Positions 24,842 to 32,920 are shown, counted from the first letter of the stretch. The stretch is DNA of 64,000 bases from Streptomyces sp. NBC_01268 (GCF_036240795.1 NZ_CP108454.1:6818001-6882000), one strand, 5' to 3'. Notes: a model not told the origin generated them from the letters alone. Numbers and translations: made by a program.

Positions 24842-25936
24842 TTACGCGGAACCGGCCTCCGCCTCCGCGGTCCTCGCCTCCGCGGCCTTCGCCTCCGCGG
24901 CCTTCGCCTCCGTCGTCGGCCCCGTGAGCCCCGCCCGTTCGGCGAGAGCGCCGCCCTGGAAGCGGCTCTCGGCGCCCAGTTCTTCGAGGAGTTCGGCGAT
25001 GTGGCGGCGGCAGGTGCGCAGCGACATGCCCATGCGACGGGCGATGACCTCGTCCTTGGCGCCCTGGGCGAGCAGCCCGACCAGCGCGCGGCGCAGGCTC
25101 GGGCCGACCTCCTTGTAGGCGGCCTCGCTGGTGCCGCGGAACGGGATCGCTCCGGACCAGTGCTGCTCGAAGACGCGGCACAGGTACGCCACGACGTCCG
25201 GGTCGCGGACGAGGACCGCGCCCTCGCCCGTGCCGCCGTCGGCGCGGCGGGGCAGGAAGGCCACCGCCCGGTCGAACACCACCGCCCGGTCCGGCAGTTC
25301 GGCCGCCGTGCGGTACGCGGCTCCGGCCTCGGTGAGACGCTCCACGTACGCCTGCGTGGAGAGGCTGGAGCGTGCCGAGTGCTGGTACAGGGTGCGCATC
25401 CGCACGCCCCGGCCCAGCATCGCCAGGTCCCGGTCGATGGCGTCGCCCAGCCGGCCGGGCGCCCGGCCGCCGCCCGGCTGGATGCTGAAGACCTCGTCGC
25501 GGCACCGGGCCGACTCCTCCGTCAGCATCGCGGACGCGGACGCCATGTCGGGCAGCAGGTCGACGCCCTGACGGCGCGCCTGCTCGCTCCGCGCGGCCCG
25601 GTACTGCGGCATCAGGGCGTGCAGTTCGTCGCGTACGGCCTGGGCGTGCGCGGCGGCCTGGGCGAGCTCCGCCTCCAGGGGGCCGACGACCTCCGCCGCC
25701 GCGGCGTCCGGGCTCACCGGTATCAGCTCCTCGGGCCTGCCGGGCGCCGGGCGCAGCAGCCGCAGGCGCAGCAGGGTGCGGGACGCGGCCTCCACCTCCT
25801 CATGGCTTAAGCCGAGCGCGGGGACGACGTCGGGCGGCCAGCGGGTCAGGCTGCCGCGGGCGAGCACGTACTCGAAGACGGCGACGGCCCGCGCGTCCAG
25901 ACGTGGCATTGCATCGAGATGTGCCCCCATCGGCAT
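24842..25936 (-). CDS. LuxR-type HTH regulator divergent from the lanthipeptide genes (contains TTA codon)
   Basis: 364 residues. The N-terminal part resembles a TrmB-like winged helix (FEYVLARGSLTRWPPDVVP). The central part contains MRTLYQHSARSS and a phospholipase-D-like sensor layout seen in Streptomyces LuxR regulators. The C-terminal HTH reads DEVIARRMGMSLRTCRRHIA. The tail is Ala/Glu/Lys repeats encoded by a 15-bp tandem repeat (24860-24912). Codon 43 is TTA (25808-25810), so translation should need the bldA tRNA. A GGGGGG stretch precedes the ATG at 25936; an ATG two codons later is possible. Position and divergence suggest control of the lan genes. Confidence 0.82.
   Translation of the reverse strand: MPMGAHLDAMPRLDARAVAVFEYVLARGSLTRWPPDVVPALGLSHEEVEAASRTLLRLRLLRPAPGRPEELIPVSPDAAAAEVVGPLEAELAQAAAHAQAVRDELHALMPQYRAARSEQARRQGVDLLPDMASASAMLTEESARCRDEVFSIQPGGGRAPGRLGDAIDRDLAMLGRGVRMRTLYQHSARSSLSTQAYVERLTEAGAAYRTAAELPDRAVVFDRAVAFLPRRADGGTGEGAVLVRDPDVVAYLCRVFEQHWSGAIPFRGTSEAAYKEVGPSLRRALVGLLAQGAKDEVIARRMGMSLRTCRRHIAELLEELGAESRFQGGALAERAGLTGPTTEAKAAEAKAAEARTAEAEAGSA
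25808..25810 (-). other. In-frame TTA (bldA) codon in the LuxR-type regulator
   Basis: The minus strand reads GGC TTA AGC at codons 42-44 (residues G-L-S of ALGLSHEE). I checked the other TTA/TAA occurrences I could find on both strands and none of those is an in-frame Leu codon, so this appears to be the only one in the window. Confidence 0.85.
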
Positions 25937-26134
25937 GGATTCCCCCCGCTTTGCGGCCCTGCTACTTCCGTGCCATGCAGGGTATTGCCGGGTCACGGCC
26001 CTGGACCAAGCGGGCCCGCCGGGATGGACTGTGGATGTCCGGCAGGGGCAAACCCCGCCAGGGCGACATCCGGCGCGAACCCGCCAAACGCGGGTCTTCC
26101 GCCATCCCGCGCCTCCCGAACCAGGAGCCTTCGC

Positions 26135-26302
26135 ATGTCCGCAGCCGTCCGCTGTCTCCTCGTCCTCACCGTCCTGCTCACCGGCGCCGCCGCGACCGCA
26201 GGGCACCAGGGAGACGGGGGCGGTTCGCCCGCGGCGCGCACGGTCGCCGCCTCGCCGCTGGACACCAGCTGGGGCGACGACTACGTCCGGCCGCAGCAGT
26301 AG
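26135..26302 (+). CDS. Small exported peptide upstream of the lanthipeptide synthetase
   Basis: 55 residues. AGGAG lies seven bases before the ATG. The first 23 residues form a signal peptide (RCLLVLTVLLTGAAATAG), and the mature end is SPLDTSWGDDYVRPQQ. It has no cysteine after the signal, so it is not itself a lanthipeptide. It ends 14 bases before the synthetase GTG and so is almost certainly in the same transcript. Unknown family; a signalling, immunity or helper role is speculation. Confidence 0.65.
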   Translation: MSAAVRCLLVLTVLLTGAAATAGHQGDGGGSPAARTVAASPLDTSWGDDYVRPQQ

Positions 26303-26316
26303 GGCGGGGCGGGACC

Positions 26317-29130
26317 GTGTCGACCTCCTCCCCGCTCACGACCGGCCCCGGCCCCCGCCGGGCCCGCGCCGAGCACGCCGCCGACCTCGCGCTCCTGCCC
26401 GACCTGGTGCGCGCCGCCGTGGCCCGCTCCGGCGCCGTCGGCTGGTCCGTCGAACCCGGCCCGTTCTGGTGCCACGTCGTGCCCGCCGGAGCCGTCCGCC
26501 GGGCACAGGGCTGGAAACTGCACGTCTCCGCCACCCCGCTGTCCGCCCCGCTGGTCCTGGCCCGCGCCGCCGAGGTGCTCGTCGCCCACGGCGCGACCTT
26601 CAAGTTCGCCGGCAGCCCCGCGAGGGTCGCCGCGCTGGTCTCCGGGCGCTCCGCCCGCGGCGGGGGCGGCAAGTTCCTCACCGTCTACCCGGCCGACGAC
26701 GACCGGTTCCGGCTGCTCGCCGAGGAGCTGCACCGGGCCACCGCGGGCCTGCCCGGTCCGACCGTCCTCTCCGACCGCCGCTACCGCCCCGACAGCCAGG
26801 TCTCCTACCGGTACGGCGTGTTCTCGGGCGTAAGAGAGCTGACCGCCGACGGCGGTTTCGCGGCCCGGCTCACCGACCCGGAGGGCCGCCCCGTCGAGGA
26901 CGAGCGCAACGCCTGGTTCAGTCCGCCCGCCTGGGCCGGCGACCCCTTCCCGGACCGCCCGGCCGCCCCGGCCCGCAGCACGACCGCCGCCAGACCCGTC
27001 CTCCTCGCCGACCGATACGTCGTCAGGGGCGCCATCCAGCACTCCAACAAGGGCGGCGTCTTCCGCGCCGAGGACACCCGCACCGGCGCCCAGGTCGTCG
27101 TCAAGCAGGCCCGCCCGCACGTCGGCGCCGGACTCGAAGGGCTCGACGTCCGCGACCTGCTGCGCCGCGAGGCGGCCCTCCTCGGGCGTTTCGCCGCGGC
27201 CGCCCGCGACCGCGTCCCGCAGCCCGTCGAGGTGTTCGAGCAGCAGGGCAGCGTCTTCCTCGCCGCCGAGTCCGTACCCGGTGCCACCCTGCGCCGCACC
27301 GTCGCGGAGCGCCTCGCCGCCGAGGGCACCGCCTGCCCCGACGCGCGCACCGCCGACTCCCTCGTCTGGCAGCTGACCGAGCTGGTCGCCACCGCGCACG
27401 GGCTCGGCGTCACCCTGCACGACTTCAACCCCAACAACGTCATGGTCACCCCCGACGGGCGCCTGCTCCTCATCGACCTGGAGATGGCCGCACCGCCCGG
27501 TGAACGCTGGGTGCTCGGCGCCACCCCCGGCTACACCGCACCCGAACTGCGCGCCGCCGACCAGGTGGCCCCCGCGTTCCCGCCGGGCGTCGACCTGTAC
27601 GCCCTGGGCGCGACGGTCCTGCACGCGCTGAGCGGCGCCGACCCGCTGTTCGCCGCCGACCGGCCCGTCGCCGACGCCCGTCCCGACGAGGACCGCCTGG
27701 CCGGACTCGTCGCCCTGCTGGCCCGCGACCACCCGCTCGTCCGCCGCTTCGCCCCGCTCGTCCGCGGGCTCATGCGGGACGCCCCGGAGGACCGCTGGAG
27801 CCTGGAGCAGGCACGGAACTTCGTCACGCGCCTCCGCGGCGACGGGCGCCCGGCCCCGGCACCCCTCACCGCACCGGCGGCGGACGCCCGCATGGCGGAG
27901 CCGCCCGACCCGCGGGCGACCCGCGACCGTCTGCTCCGCGACGGCCTCACCCACCTGCTGGCCACCCTCCGCCCCGACGACCCCGAACGGCTGTGGTCCT
28001 CCGACTCGTTCGGCGAGAACTGCGACCCGGTCGCCGTCCAGCACGGCTCGGCCGGCGGGGTCGCCGTCCTGGCCCGGGCTCTGCGCCACGCGGACGCCCT
28101 CGACACCGCCGGAGCCCCCCTGGAACGGGCCGCGCTCCGCGAAGGACTGCGCACCGCGGCCCAGTGGACCGCGGACCGGGTGGACGCCCTGCCGGGGCAC
28201 CTCCCGGGGCTCCACTTCGGCCGCTCCGGCACCGCCTGGGCCCTGCTCGACGCCGCCCGGGCACTGGACGACCCCGCCCTGGCCGGGCGCGCCGCCGAAC
28301 TCGCCCTCGCGCTGCCCGTCCGCTGGCCCAACCCCGACGTCTGCCACGGCGCGGCCGGCTCCGGCCTGGCCCAGCTGCACTTCTGGCGGGCCACCGGCGA
28401 CCCCCGCTTCCTCGACCGGGCGGCGCAGGCCGCCGAAGGGCTCCTGGCGGCAGGGCGGCGCACCCCCGAAGGGCTGTTCTGGCCGGTGCCGGAGGACTTC
28501 GGGTCCGCCCTCGCCGGAGCCTGGCACTACGGCTTCGCGCACGGCGTCGCCGGAGTGGGTACCTTCCTGCTGCTCGCCGCCGGGGCGACGGGGGAGGACC
28601 GGTTCCGCGCGGCGGCCGTCGAGGCCGGCGCCACCCTCGCCTCCGCAGCGCGCGGGGGAGCGGCCGGCGTGCTGTGGCCCGTGGACCGGGCCCGCCACCT
28701 GTCCGACTCCCCGGAGCTCGCCCGCCACTGGTGCAGCGGCTCGTCCGGCGTCGGCACCTTCCTCGTCCGGCTCTGGGCGGCCGGCGACGGCGCCGCCGAC
28801 GGCCTGCTCGCCCTGGTGGACGGGGCGGCCCGCGCGGTGCGGGCGGGCCGGGTCACCGACTCGCCCGCCACCTGCCACGGACTCGCGGGCAACGCCGAGT
28901 TCCTCCTCGACGCCGCCGTGCTCACCGGAGACCCGCGCCACCGCGCCGACGCCGAACTGCTCGTCGAACACCTGGCGGCGCAGGCCGTCCTGCGCGACGG
29001 ACGCCTCCTGGTGCCCGACGAGAACCGCAGGACCGTGCTCGCCGAGTACGCCACCGGCCTCGCCGGCAGCCTCTCCCTGCTGCTGCGTCTGCGCTTCGGC
29101 GGCCCCCGCGCCTGGCTGCCCGAGGGCTGA
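26317..29130 (+). CDS. Class IV lanthionine synthetase (LanL-type)
   Basis: 937 residues from a GTG preceded by GGGCGGGA. Three domains. (1) Phosphoserine/threonine lyase, about 45-200: candidate catalytic residues K67/H69 (WKLHVS), K96 (FKFA) and K119 (GKFLTVYP), then LSDRRYRPDSQVSYRYG. (2) Kinase, about 230-500: K263 in VVVKQARP, catalytic D369 in LHDFNPNN, metal D387 in IDLEMA. (3) LanC-like cyclase, about 540-930: zinc ligands C806 (HWCSGSSG), C853 and H854 (TCHGLAG). Intact zinc ligands separate class IV LanL from class III LanKC enzymes, which lack them. It phosphorylates, dehydrates and cyclises the precursor at 29229-29354. Cytosolic. Confidence 0.87.
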   Translation: MSTSSPLTTGPGPRRARAEHAADLALLPDLVRAAVARSGAVGWSVEPGPFWCHVVPAGAVRRAQGWKLHVSATPLSAPLVLARAAEVLVAHGATFKFAGSPARVAALVSGRSARGGGGKFLTVYPADDDRFRLLAEELHRATAGLPGPTVLSDRRYRPDSQVSYRYGVFSGVRELTADGGFAARLTDPEGRPVEDERNAWFSPPAWAGDPFPDRPAAPARSTTAARPVLLADRYVVRGAIQHSNKGGVFRAEDTRTGAQVVVKQARPHVGAGLEGLDVRDLLRREAALLGRFAAAARDRVPQPVEVFEQQGSVFLAAESVPGATLRRTVAERLAAEGTACPDARTADSLVWQLTELVATAHGLGVTLHDFNPNNVMVTPDGRLLLIDLEMAAPPGERWVLGATPGYTAPELRAADQVAPAFPPGVDLYALGATVLHALSGADPLFAADRPVADARPDEDRLAGLVALLARDHPLVRRFAPLVRGLMRDAPEDRWSLEQARNFVTRLRGDGRPAPAPLTAPAADARMAEPPDPRATRDRLLRDGLTHLLATLRPDDPERLWSSDSFGENCDPVAVQHGSAGGVAVLARALRHADALDTAGAPLERAALREGLRTAAQWTADRVDALPGHLPGLHFGRSGTAWALLDAARALDDPALAGRAAELALALPVRWPNPDVCHGAAGSGLAQLHFWRATGDPRFLDRAAQAAEGLLAAGRRTPEGLFWPVPEDFGSALAGAWHYGFAHGVAGVGTFLLLAAGATGEDRFRAAAVEAGATLASAARGGAAGVLWPVDRARHLSDSPELARHWCSGSSGVGTFLVRLWAAGDGAADGLLALVDGAARAVRAGRVTDSPATCHGLAGNAEFLLDAAVLTGDPRHRADAELLVEHLAAQAVLRDGRLLVPDENRRTVLAEYATGLAGSLSLLLRLRFGGPRAWLPEG

Positions 29131-29154
29131 GACGCCCGCACCCCCCCCAGGACT

Positions 29155-29177
29155 TCCGTCGGCCGCCGGCCGACGGA
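29155..29177 (+). terminator. Perfect hairpin between synthetase and precursor genes
   Basis: TCCGTCGGCC (29155-29164) and GGCCGACGGA (29168-29177) pair fully around a GCC loop. It lies 25 bases after the synthetase stop and 52 bases before the precursor start. It may be a (partial) terminator, an RNA processing stop, or a stability element that sets the ratio of enzyme to precursor. Confidence 0.65.
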
Positions 29178-29228
29178 CGCCGGTCCCGCACGGGCCGGCA
29201 CCACCCGGAACACGCGAAGGAGAACGCC

Positions 29229-29354
29229 ATGATGGAGCACGACATCGACGCCCTGCAGGTGCTGCCCCAGGAGGTCCGCACCGAGGACGCCCGCGGTGAG
29301 GAGCACGCCGCCGCGCTCATCACCGCCTGCCGTTGGCTGACCAGCGGCTGCTGA
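29229..29354 (+). CDS. Lanthipeptide precursor (LanA-type)
   Basis: 41 residues, ATG preceded by AAGGAG at six bases. The leader starts MMEHDIDALQVLP and is acidic; the core region ends ALITACRWLTSGC. Candidate ring residues are Thr32, Thr38 and Ser39 (dehydrated) with Cys34 and Cys41 (thiols), so at most two lanthionine-type rings. Acidic leaders beginning ME-HDI and a short C-terminal core with two Cys are what I recall for class IV precursors served by LanL. Cleavage site and protease are not visible; no protease or transporter gene is adjacent. It is followed directly by a strong terminator. Confidence 0.82.
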   Translation: MMEHDIDALQVLPQEVRTEDARGEEHAAALITACRWLTSGC

Positions 29355-29368
29355 CCCACAGCCGGGAG

Positions 29369-29392
29369 CGGGACCCCCGACGGGGGGTCCCG
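29369..29392 (+). terminator. Rho-independent-type terminator of the lanthipeptide locus
   Basis: CGGGACCCCC (29369-29378) pairs with GGGGGTCCCG (29383-29392) over a four-base loop and is followed by TTT. It lies 14 bases after the precursor stop. Confidence 0.8.
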
Positions 29393-29434
29393 TTTGGCGT
29401 CCTCACGGCGCTTGCCCGGGCCCCCGGGGCTCGC

Positions 29435-29938
29435 TCAGGCCCGCCACTCCCAGCGCCGCTCCCCGTCCTCGAAGGTCTCCGTCGGTGCCAGGCCCGCGGC
29501 CGCGGCCACCGTCGCCGAGGCGTGGTGGTCCGGGTGGACGTGCGCCAGGAGCACCGGCGTGCCGAGCGAACGCAGCCAGGCGGCCAGCGCGCCCGCCGCC
29601 TCCTTGGCGAGCCCCCGGCCCTGCCAGGCGGTGCCGGTCACCCAGGCGATCTCGGCCGCCCCGCCCGTGACCGTCGCCTGGACGGTCCCGACGGCGGCAC
29701 CCGTGGCCCGCAGCCGCAGCACCCAGTTGCACCAGGCCGTCCCCGGATCCGACGGCCCCGCCAGCATCCTGGCGTAGCGCGCCCGCAGCTCCGGCTCGGA
29801 CAGCGGGGCGCCCCCGATGAACACGTGCAGCGCCGGATCGGCCAGCGCCTCGGCCATCTCGGGCGCGTGGTCGAGCCGCAGCGGCTCCAGGTCCAGACGC
29901 GCGGTGTGCAGGGGGACGACGGTGACGACAGGGATCAT
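29435..29938 (-). CDS. GNAT-family N-acetyltransferase (RimJ/RimL-like)
   Basis: 167 residues. TARLDLEPLRLDHAPEMAEA is the N-terminal RimJ/RimL-like start, TAWQGRGLAKEAAGALAAWL the acetyl-CoA-binding loop and helix, and VHPDHHASATVAAAAGL the last block. Acceptor unknown. It converges on the lanthipeptide terminator and is divergent from the molybdo-oxidoreductase across the 13-bp tandem repeat. Confidence 0.87.
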   Translation of the reverse strand: MIPVVTVVPLHTARLDLEPLRLDHAPEMAEALADPALHVFIGGAPLSEPELRARYARMLAGPSDPGTAWCNWVLRLRATGAAVGTVQATVTGGAAEIAWVTGTAWQGRGLAKEAAGALAAWLRSLGTPVLLAHVHPDHHASATVAAAAGLAPTETFEDGERRWEWRA

Positions 29939-29990
29939 GCGACAAGTGTCGCCCGAGGCGTGTCAGACGGGTGAGGCGGGCGCGGCCCAC

Positions 29991-30121
29991 GCGATCCGGC
30001 CCACGCGATCCGGTCCGGCGATCCGGTCCGGCGATCCGGTCCGGCGATCCGGTCCGGCGATCCGGTCCGGCGATCCGGTCCGGCGATCCGGTCCGGCGAT
30101 CCGGACCGACGATCCGGCCCG
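29991..30121. repeat. 13-bp tandem repeat (minisatellite)
   Basis: Seven perfect head-to-tail copies of GCGATCCGGTCCG occupy 30005-30095, with degenerate copies at 29991 and from 30096 to 30121. Each unit contains a CCGGTCCGG near-palindrome. The 289-bp gap between the divergent genes at 29938 and 30228 holds little else. Reading frames through it on both strands (13-residue periodic) are by-products of the repeat. Confidence 0.95.
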
Positions 30122-30227
30122 ACCTGACGAATGTTCACATGACGGCTCCGTGAACGGCCCGTCCCGACCCCGGGCCCGCCCCTAGGGTGTGGCCGACCCC
30201 GCCCCGAAGCGCCGAGGAGAACCGCCC

Positions 30228-31421
30228 GTGCCCGCCCGCCGCACCCTCCTGAAGGCGCTCGCCGGCGCCCCCGCCCTGCCCCTGATGGGGAACGCGCCCG
30301 CCACGGCCGCCCCCGTGCCCGACCTCGCCCCCGACCTCGCCCCCGGCATCGTGAAGCCGACGCCGCCCGAGTACTTCACCCTCCGCGGCACCAACGCCGA
30401 AGCCCGGTACGAGACCTTCGCGGGCACCGGCCCGCTCACCCCCGTCGACCGCTTCTTCGTCCGCAACCACACCTCCACGCCCGTCCTCGACGCCGCCACC
30501 TGGAGCCTCACGGTCTGGGGCGACGGACTGCACGGACGCACCCCGGTCCGCTTCGGGTACGGGCAGCTGCGCGACCTGCCCGCCGTCACCCGGACGGCCC
30601 TGGTGGAGTGCGCCGGGAACGGCCGCAGCCTCTACACCACCCAGCAGGGCGAGACGGTCGCCGGCACCCCCTGGACCCTCGGCGCGATCGGCGCCGCCCG
30701 CTGGCGAGGTGCCCGCCTCTCCGACGTGCTGCGGCTCGCCGGGATCGCCGCCGACGCCGTCGACGTCCAGCCCCGTGGCCTCGACGACCCGTACGTCACC
30801 GGCGGCGTCGACCTCGGCCGGGTCCGCCGTCCGCTGCCCGTCGCCAAGGCGCTGGACGACGTCGTCCTCGCGTACGAGATGAACGGCGAGCCCCTCCCGT
30901 ACGACCACGGCCACCCGGTCCGGCTCATCGTGCCGTCCTGGATCGGCATCGCCTCCATCAAGTGGCTCGGCGACATCCAGGTGTCCCGCACCCCGCTCGC
31001 CTCGCCCTGGTCCACCGACTACTACCGGCTGTTCGGCGCAGCCCACCCGCCCGGCGGCAGCGCTCCGCTCACCCGCCAGACCCTCAAGAGCGCCTACGAA
31101 CTGCCCTTCGGCGCCACCCTGGAGAGCCGCAGGACGCACCGGCTCACCGGCCGCGCCTGGTCCGCCCTCGCACCCGTGGCCCGCGTCGACGTCTCCACCG
31201 ACGGCGGCGCCCACTGGCGGCCCGCGCGGCTGCTCGACGCGCCCCGCCGGGCCGGCTGGGTCCGCTGGACGGCGCCCTGGCACCCGCACGGCACCGGGCC
31301 CGCCACCCTGCTGTCCCGGGTCACCGACGCGGCCGGCAACGTCCAGCCCGAGCGGGCCGTCCCCAACACCCAGGGGTACCTCTTCGACGCGATCGTCCGC
31401 CATCCCGTCACCCTCGCCTGA
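30228..31421 (+). CDS. Tat-exported molybdopterin-dependent oxidoreductase (sulfite-oxidase fold)
   Basis: 397 residues. The N-terminus RRTLLKALAGAPALPLMG is a twin-arginine-type signal. Sulfite-oxidase-type features follow: VDRFFVRNHTSTP, the molybdenum-ligating Cys in LVECAGNGRS, DVLRLAG, HGHPVRLIVPSWIG and IKWLGDIQVS, then an Ig-like dimerisation domain (VARVDVSTDGGAHWRPA). Export as a folded cofactor-bound enzyme fits. Substrate may be sulfite or another small oxyanion/S-oxide. GTG at 30228 is chosen because GAGGAG precedes it; an earlier in-frame GTG at 30189 lacks a ribosome site. TAGGGT at 30183-30188 is a possible -10. Confidence 0.87.
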   Translation: MPARRTLLKALAGAPALPLMGNAPATAAPVPDLAPDLAPGIVKPTPPEYFTLRGTNAEARYETFAGTGPLTPVDRFFVRNHTSTPVLDAATWSLTVWGDGLHGRTPVRFGYGQLRDLPAVTRTALVECAGNGRSLYTTQQGETVAGTPWTLGAIGAARWRGARLSDVLRLAGIAADAVDVQPRGLDDPYVTGGVDLGRVRRPLPVAKALDDVVLAYEMNGEPLPYDHGHPVRLIVPSWIGIASIKWLGDIQVSRTPLASPWSTDYYRLFGAAHPPGGSAPLTRQTLKSAYELPFGATLESRRTHRLTGRAWSALAPVARVDVSTDGGAHWRPARLLDAPRRAGWVRWTAPWHPHGTGPATLLSRVTDAAGNVQPERAVPNTQGYLFDAIVRHPVTLA

Positions 31422-31553
31422 GCCGGAGCGGGCCCTGCCCGGCCCGGGCCGAGCGGCGAGATGACCCGAACCTCCGTATAAAGGGCACTGGGGTGCCGTC
31501 GGTGCCGTGCGCGCCCCGGCAGAGTCCCCAGCAGGGCCCGGGAGGTTGGGAAG

Positions 31554-32789
31554 ATGCGGCAGACAGCTCCGGAGGGCCGCGGACCGGTGCGCTACGGACC
31601 GCCCGCACCGGAGCCCGGCCTCCCCGTGCTGCCCGGCCTCGCCGCCCTCCTCGCCGCCGCGGCCGGCCGCACCACCCCCGAACCGCCCGGCGGCGGACCG
31701 GTCCTGCGCGGGGCCGCCGCCGGCTACTGGTGGCGCCGCGGCCTGCGCACCCACGCCGAGGACGTCGTCGCCGCCCCCGGCGCCCCGCCGCTGCTGCTCG
31801 CGCTCATCGCCGCCCACGGCGGCGACCTCCTGCTGCCCCGGCCCTGCCCCGCCTGGTGGACCCCGCAGGCCCGGCTGCTCGGCCGGCCCGCCTACCACGT
31901 GCCCACGCCCGCCGAGTGCGGCGGCGTCCCCGATCCGTACGCCCTCCTGGAGACCGTACGGCGGATCCGCGCCGAGGGCGGCAGCCCCCGCCTGCTGTTC
32001 CTCTCCGTCGCCGACGACCCCACGGCCACGGTCGCCCCGCCCGAACTCGTCCGCGAGGCCTGCGAGGCGGCCGTCGCCGAGGGCCTGCACATCATCAGCG
32101 ACGAGACCTGGCGCGACACCGTGCACCGCCCGCAGGAGACGGTGCTGCTCAGCCCCGCCGAGATGTGCCCCGACGACGTGACCGTCCTCAGCGACCTGTC
32201 CGGGGCCCTCACGCCCGCCGGCTGGCCCTGCGCCGTCGCCCGCTTCCCGCCCACCGCCGCCACCCGCACCGACCGGTACGCCGACCCCAGGGCCCGCACC
32301 CTCGACATCCTCACCGCGCTCGGCGCCCTCGTGGCCGGCCCGGTCGCCCCGGCCGCCGCCCACGCCCTCGACGAACCCGAGGACGTCACCGTACGGGTCC
32401 GGACGACGGCCGCCCTGCACGGGCGGATCGCGGCGGCCGCCCACCGCGCCGTCCTCTCCGCCGGGGCCCTCGCCCGGCCCCCGCAGGCCGGCCGCCACCT
32501 CTACGCCGACCTGGGCCCGCTGCGCGCCGGGCTCGCCGCCCGCGGGGTCACGGACTCCCTGGAGCTGGAGAACCACCTCACCGAGCGGCTCGGCACCCCC
32601 GTCCCCGGCGGCCACCGCTTCGGCGACGAACTCGGCGCGCTGCGCGTCCGGTTCGGCACCGCCGCCTTCCTGGGCGCCACCGAGGAGGAGCGGAGCGAGG
32701 CCCTCGGCTCCGCCCGCCCGGAGGAATCACCCCACGTGGCCCGGGCGTTGAGCGCCTTCGGGGCCGCGCTCGACGAGCTGGCCCGCTGA
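31554..32789 (+). CDS. Aminotransferase-like (fold type I) protein lacking the PLP lysine
   Basis: 411 residues, with GGGAGG before the ATG and a TATAAA element at about 31477. The fold resembles class I/II aminotransferases: LRTHAEDVVAAPGAPPLLLA, GLHIISDETWRDT (cofactor Asp and the position of the usual Tyr), LSDLSGALTPAGWPCAV and a C-terminal GDELGALRVRFGT with the substrate Arg. In active enzymes the third block reads S-x-S-K-x; here the Lys position is Gly (DLSGAL). It is probably not a PLP transaminase in the usual sense. Next to an MBL-fold gene on the same strand. Confidence 0.7.
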   Translation: MRQTAPEGRGPVRYGPPAPEPGLPVLPGLAALLAAAAGRTTPEPPGGGPVLRGAAAGYWWRRGLRTHAEDVVAAPGAPPLLLALIAAHGGDLLLPRPCPAWWTPQARLLGRPAYHVPTPAECGGVPDPYALLETVRRIRAEGGSPRLLFLSVADDPTATVAPPELVREACEAAVAEGLHIISDETWRDTVHRPQETVLLSPAEMCPDDVTVLSDLSGALTPAGWPCAVARFPPTAATRTDRYADPRARTLDILTALGALVAGPVAPAAAHALDEPEDVTVRVRTTAALHGRIAAAAHRAVLSAGALARPPQAGRHLYADLGPLRAGLAARGVTDSLELENHLTERLGTPVPGGHRFGDELGALRVRFGTAAFLGATEEERSEALGSARPEESPHVARALSAFGAALDELAR

Positions 32790-32920
32790 CGGAGGTGGAC
32801 GACGACCCGGATGGCGCGCAGACAGCACGGACGGCGGCACCGAAAGCAACGACGGCACGGACGCCGGCACCGAAGGCCACGGCAACACCGAAGGCGGACG
32901 GAAAGACGGAGGTAGCAGCG

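Noticed and set aside
26135..26302. Exported 55-residue peptide considered as a lanthipeptide precursor
   Set aside because: The mature part has no Cys, so rings cannot form; the 41-residue peptide at 29229 fits instead.
26281..28971. 896-codon minus-strand frame opposite LanL
   Set aside because: It is a complement shadow of LanL with no motif and no start site.
26317..29130. Calling the synthetase class III (LanKC)
   Set aside because: The cyclase domain keeps all three zinc ligands, which class III enzymes lack.
29991..30121. Possible CRISPR array
   Set aside because: Units are directly adjacent without spacers and only 13 bp long; no cas genes.
29935..30185. Reading frames of 60-120 codons on both strands with a 13-residue period (RRSGPAIRSGDPV)
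   Set aside because: They arise from the 13-bp tandem repeat, lack ribosome sites and have no other support.
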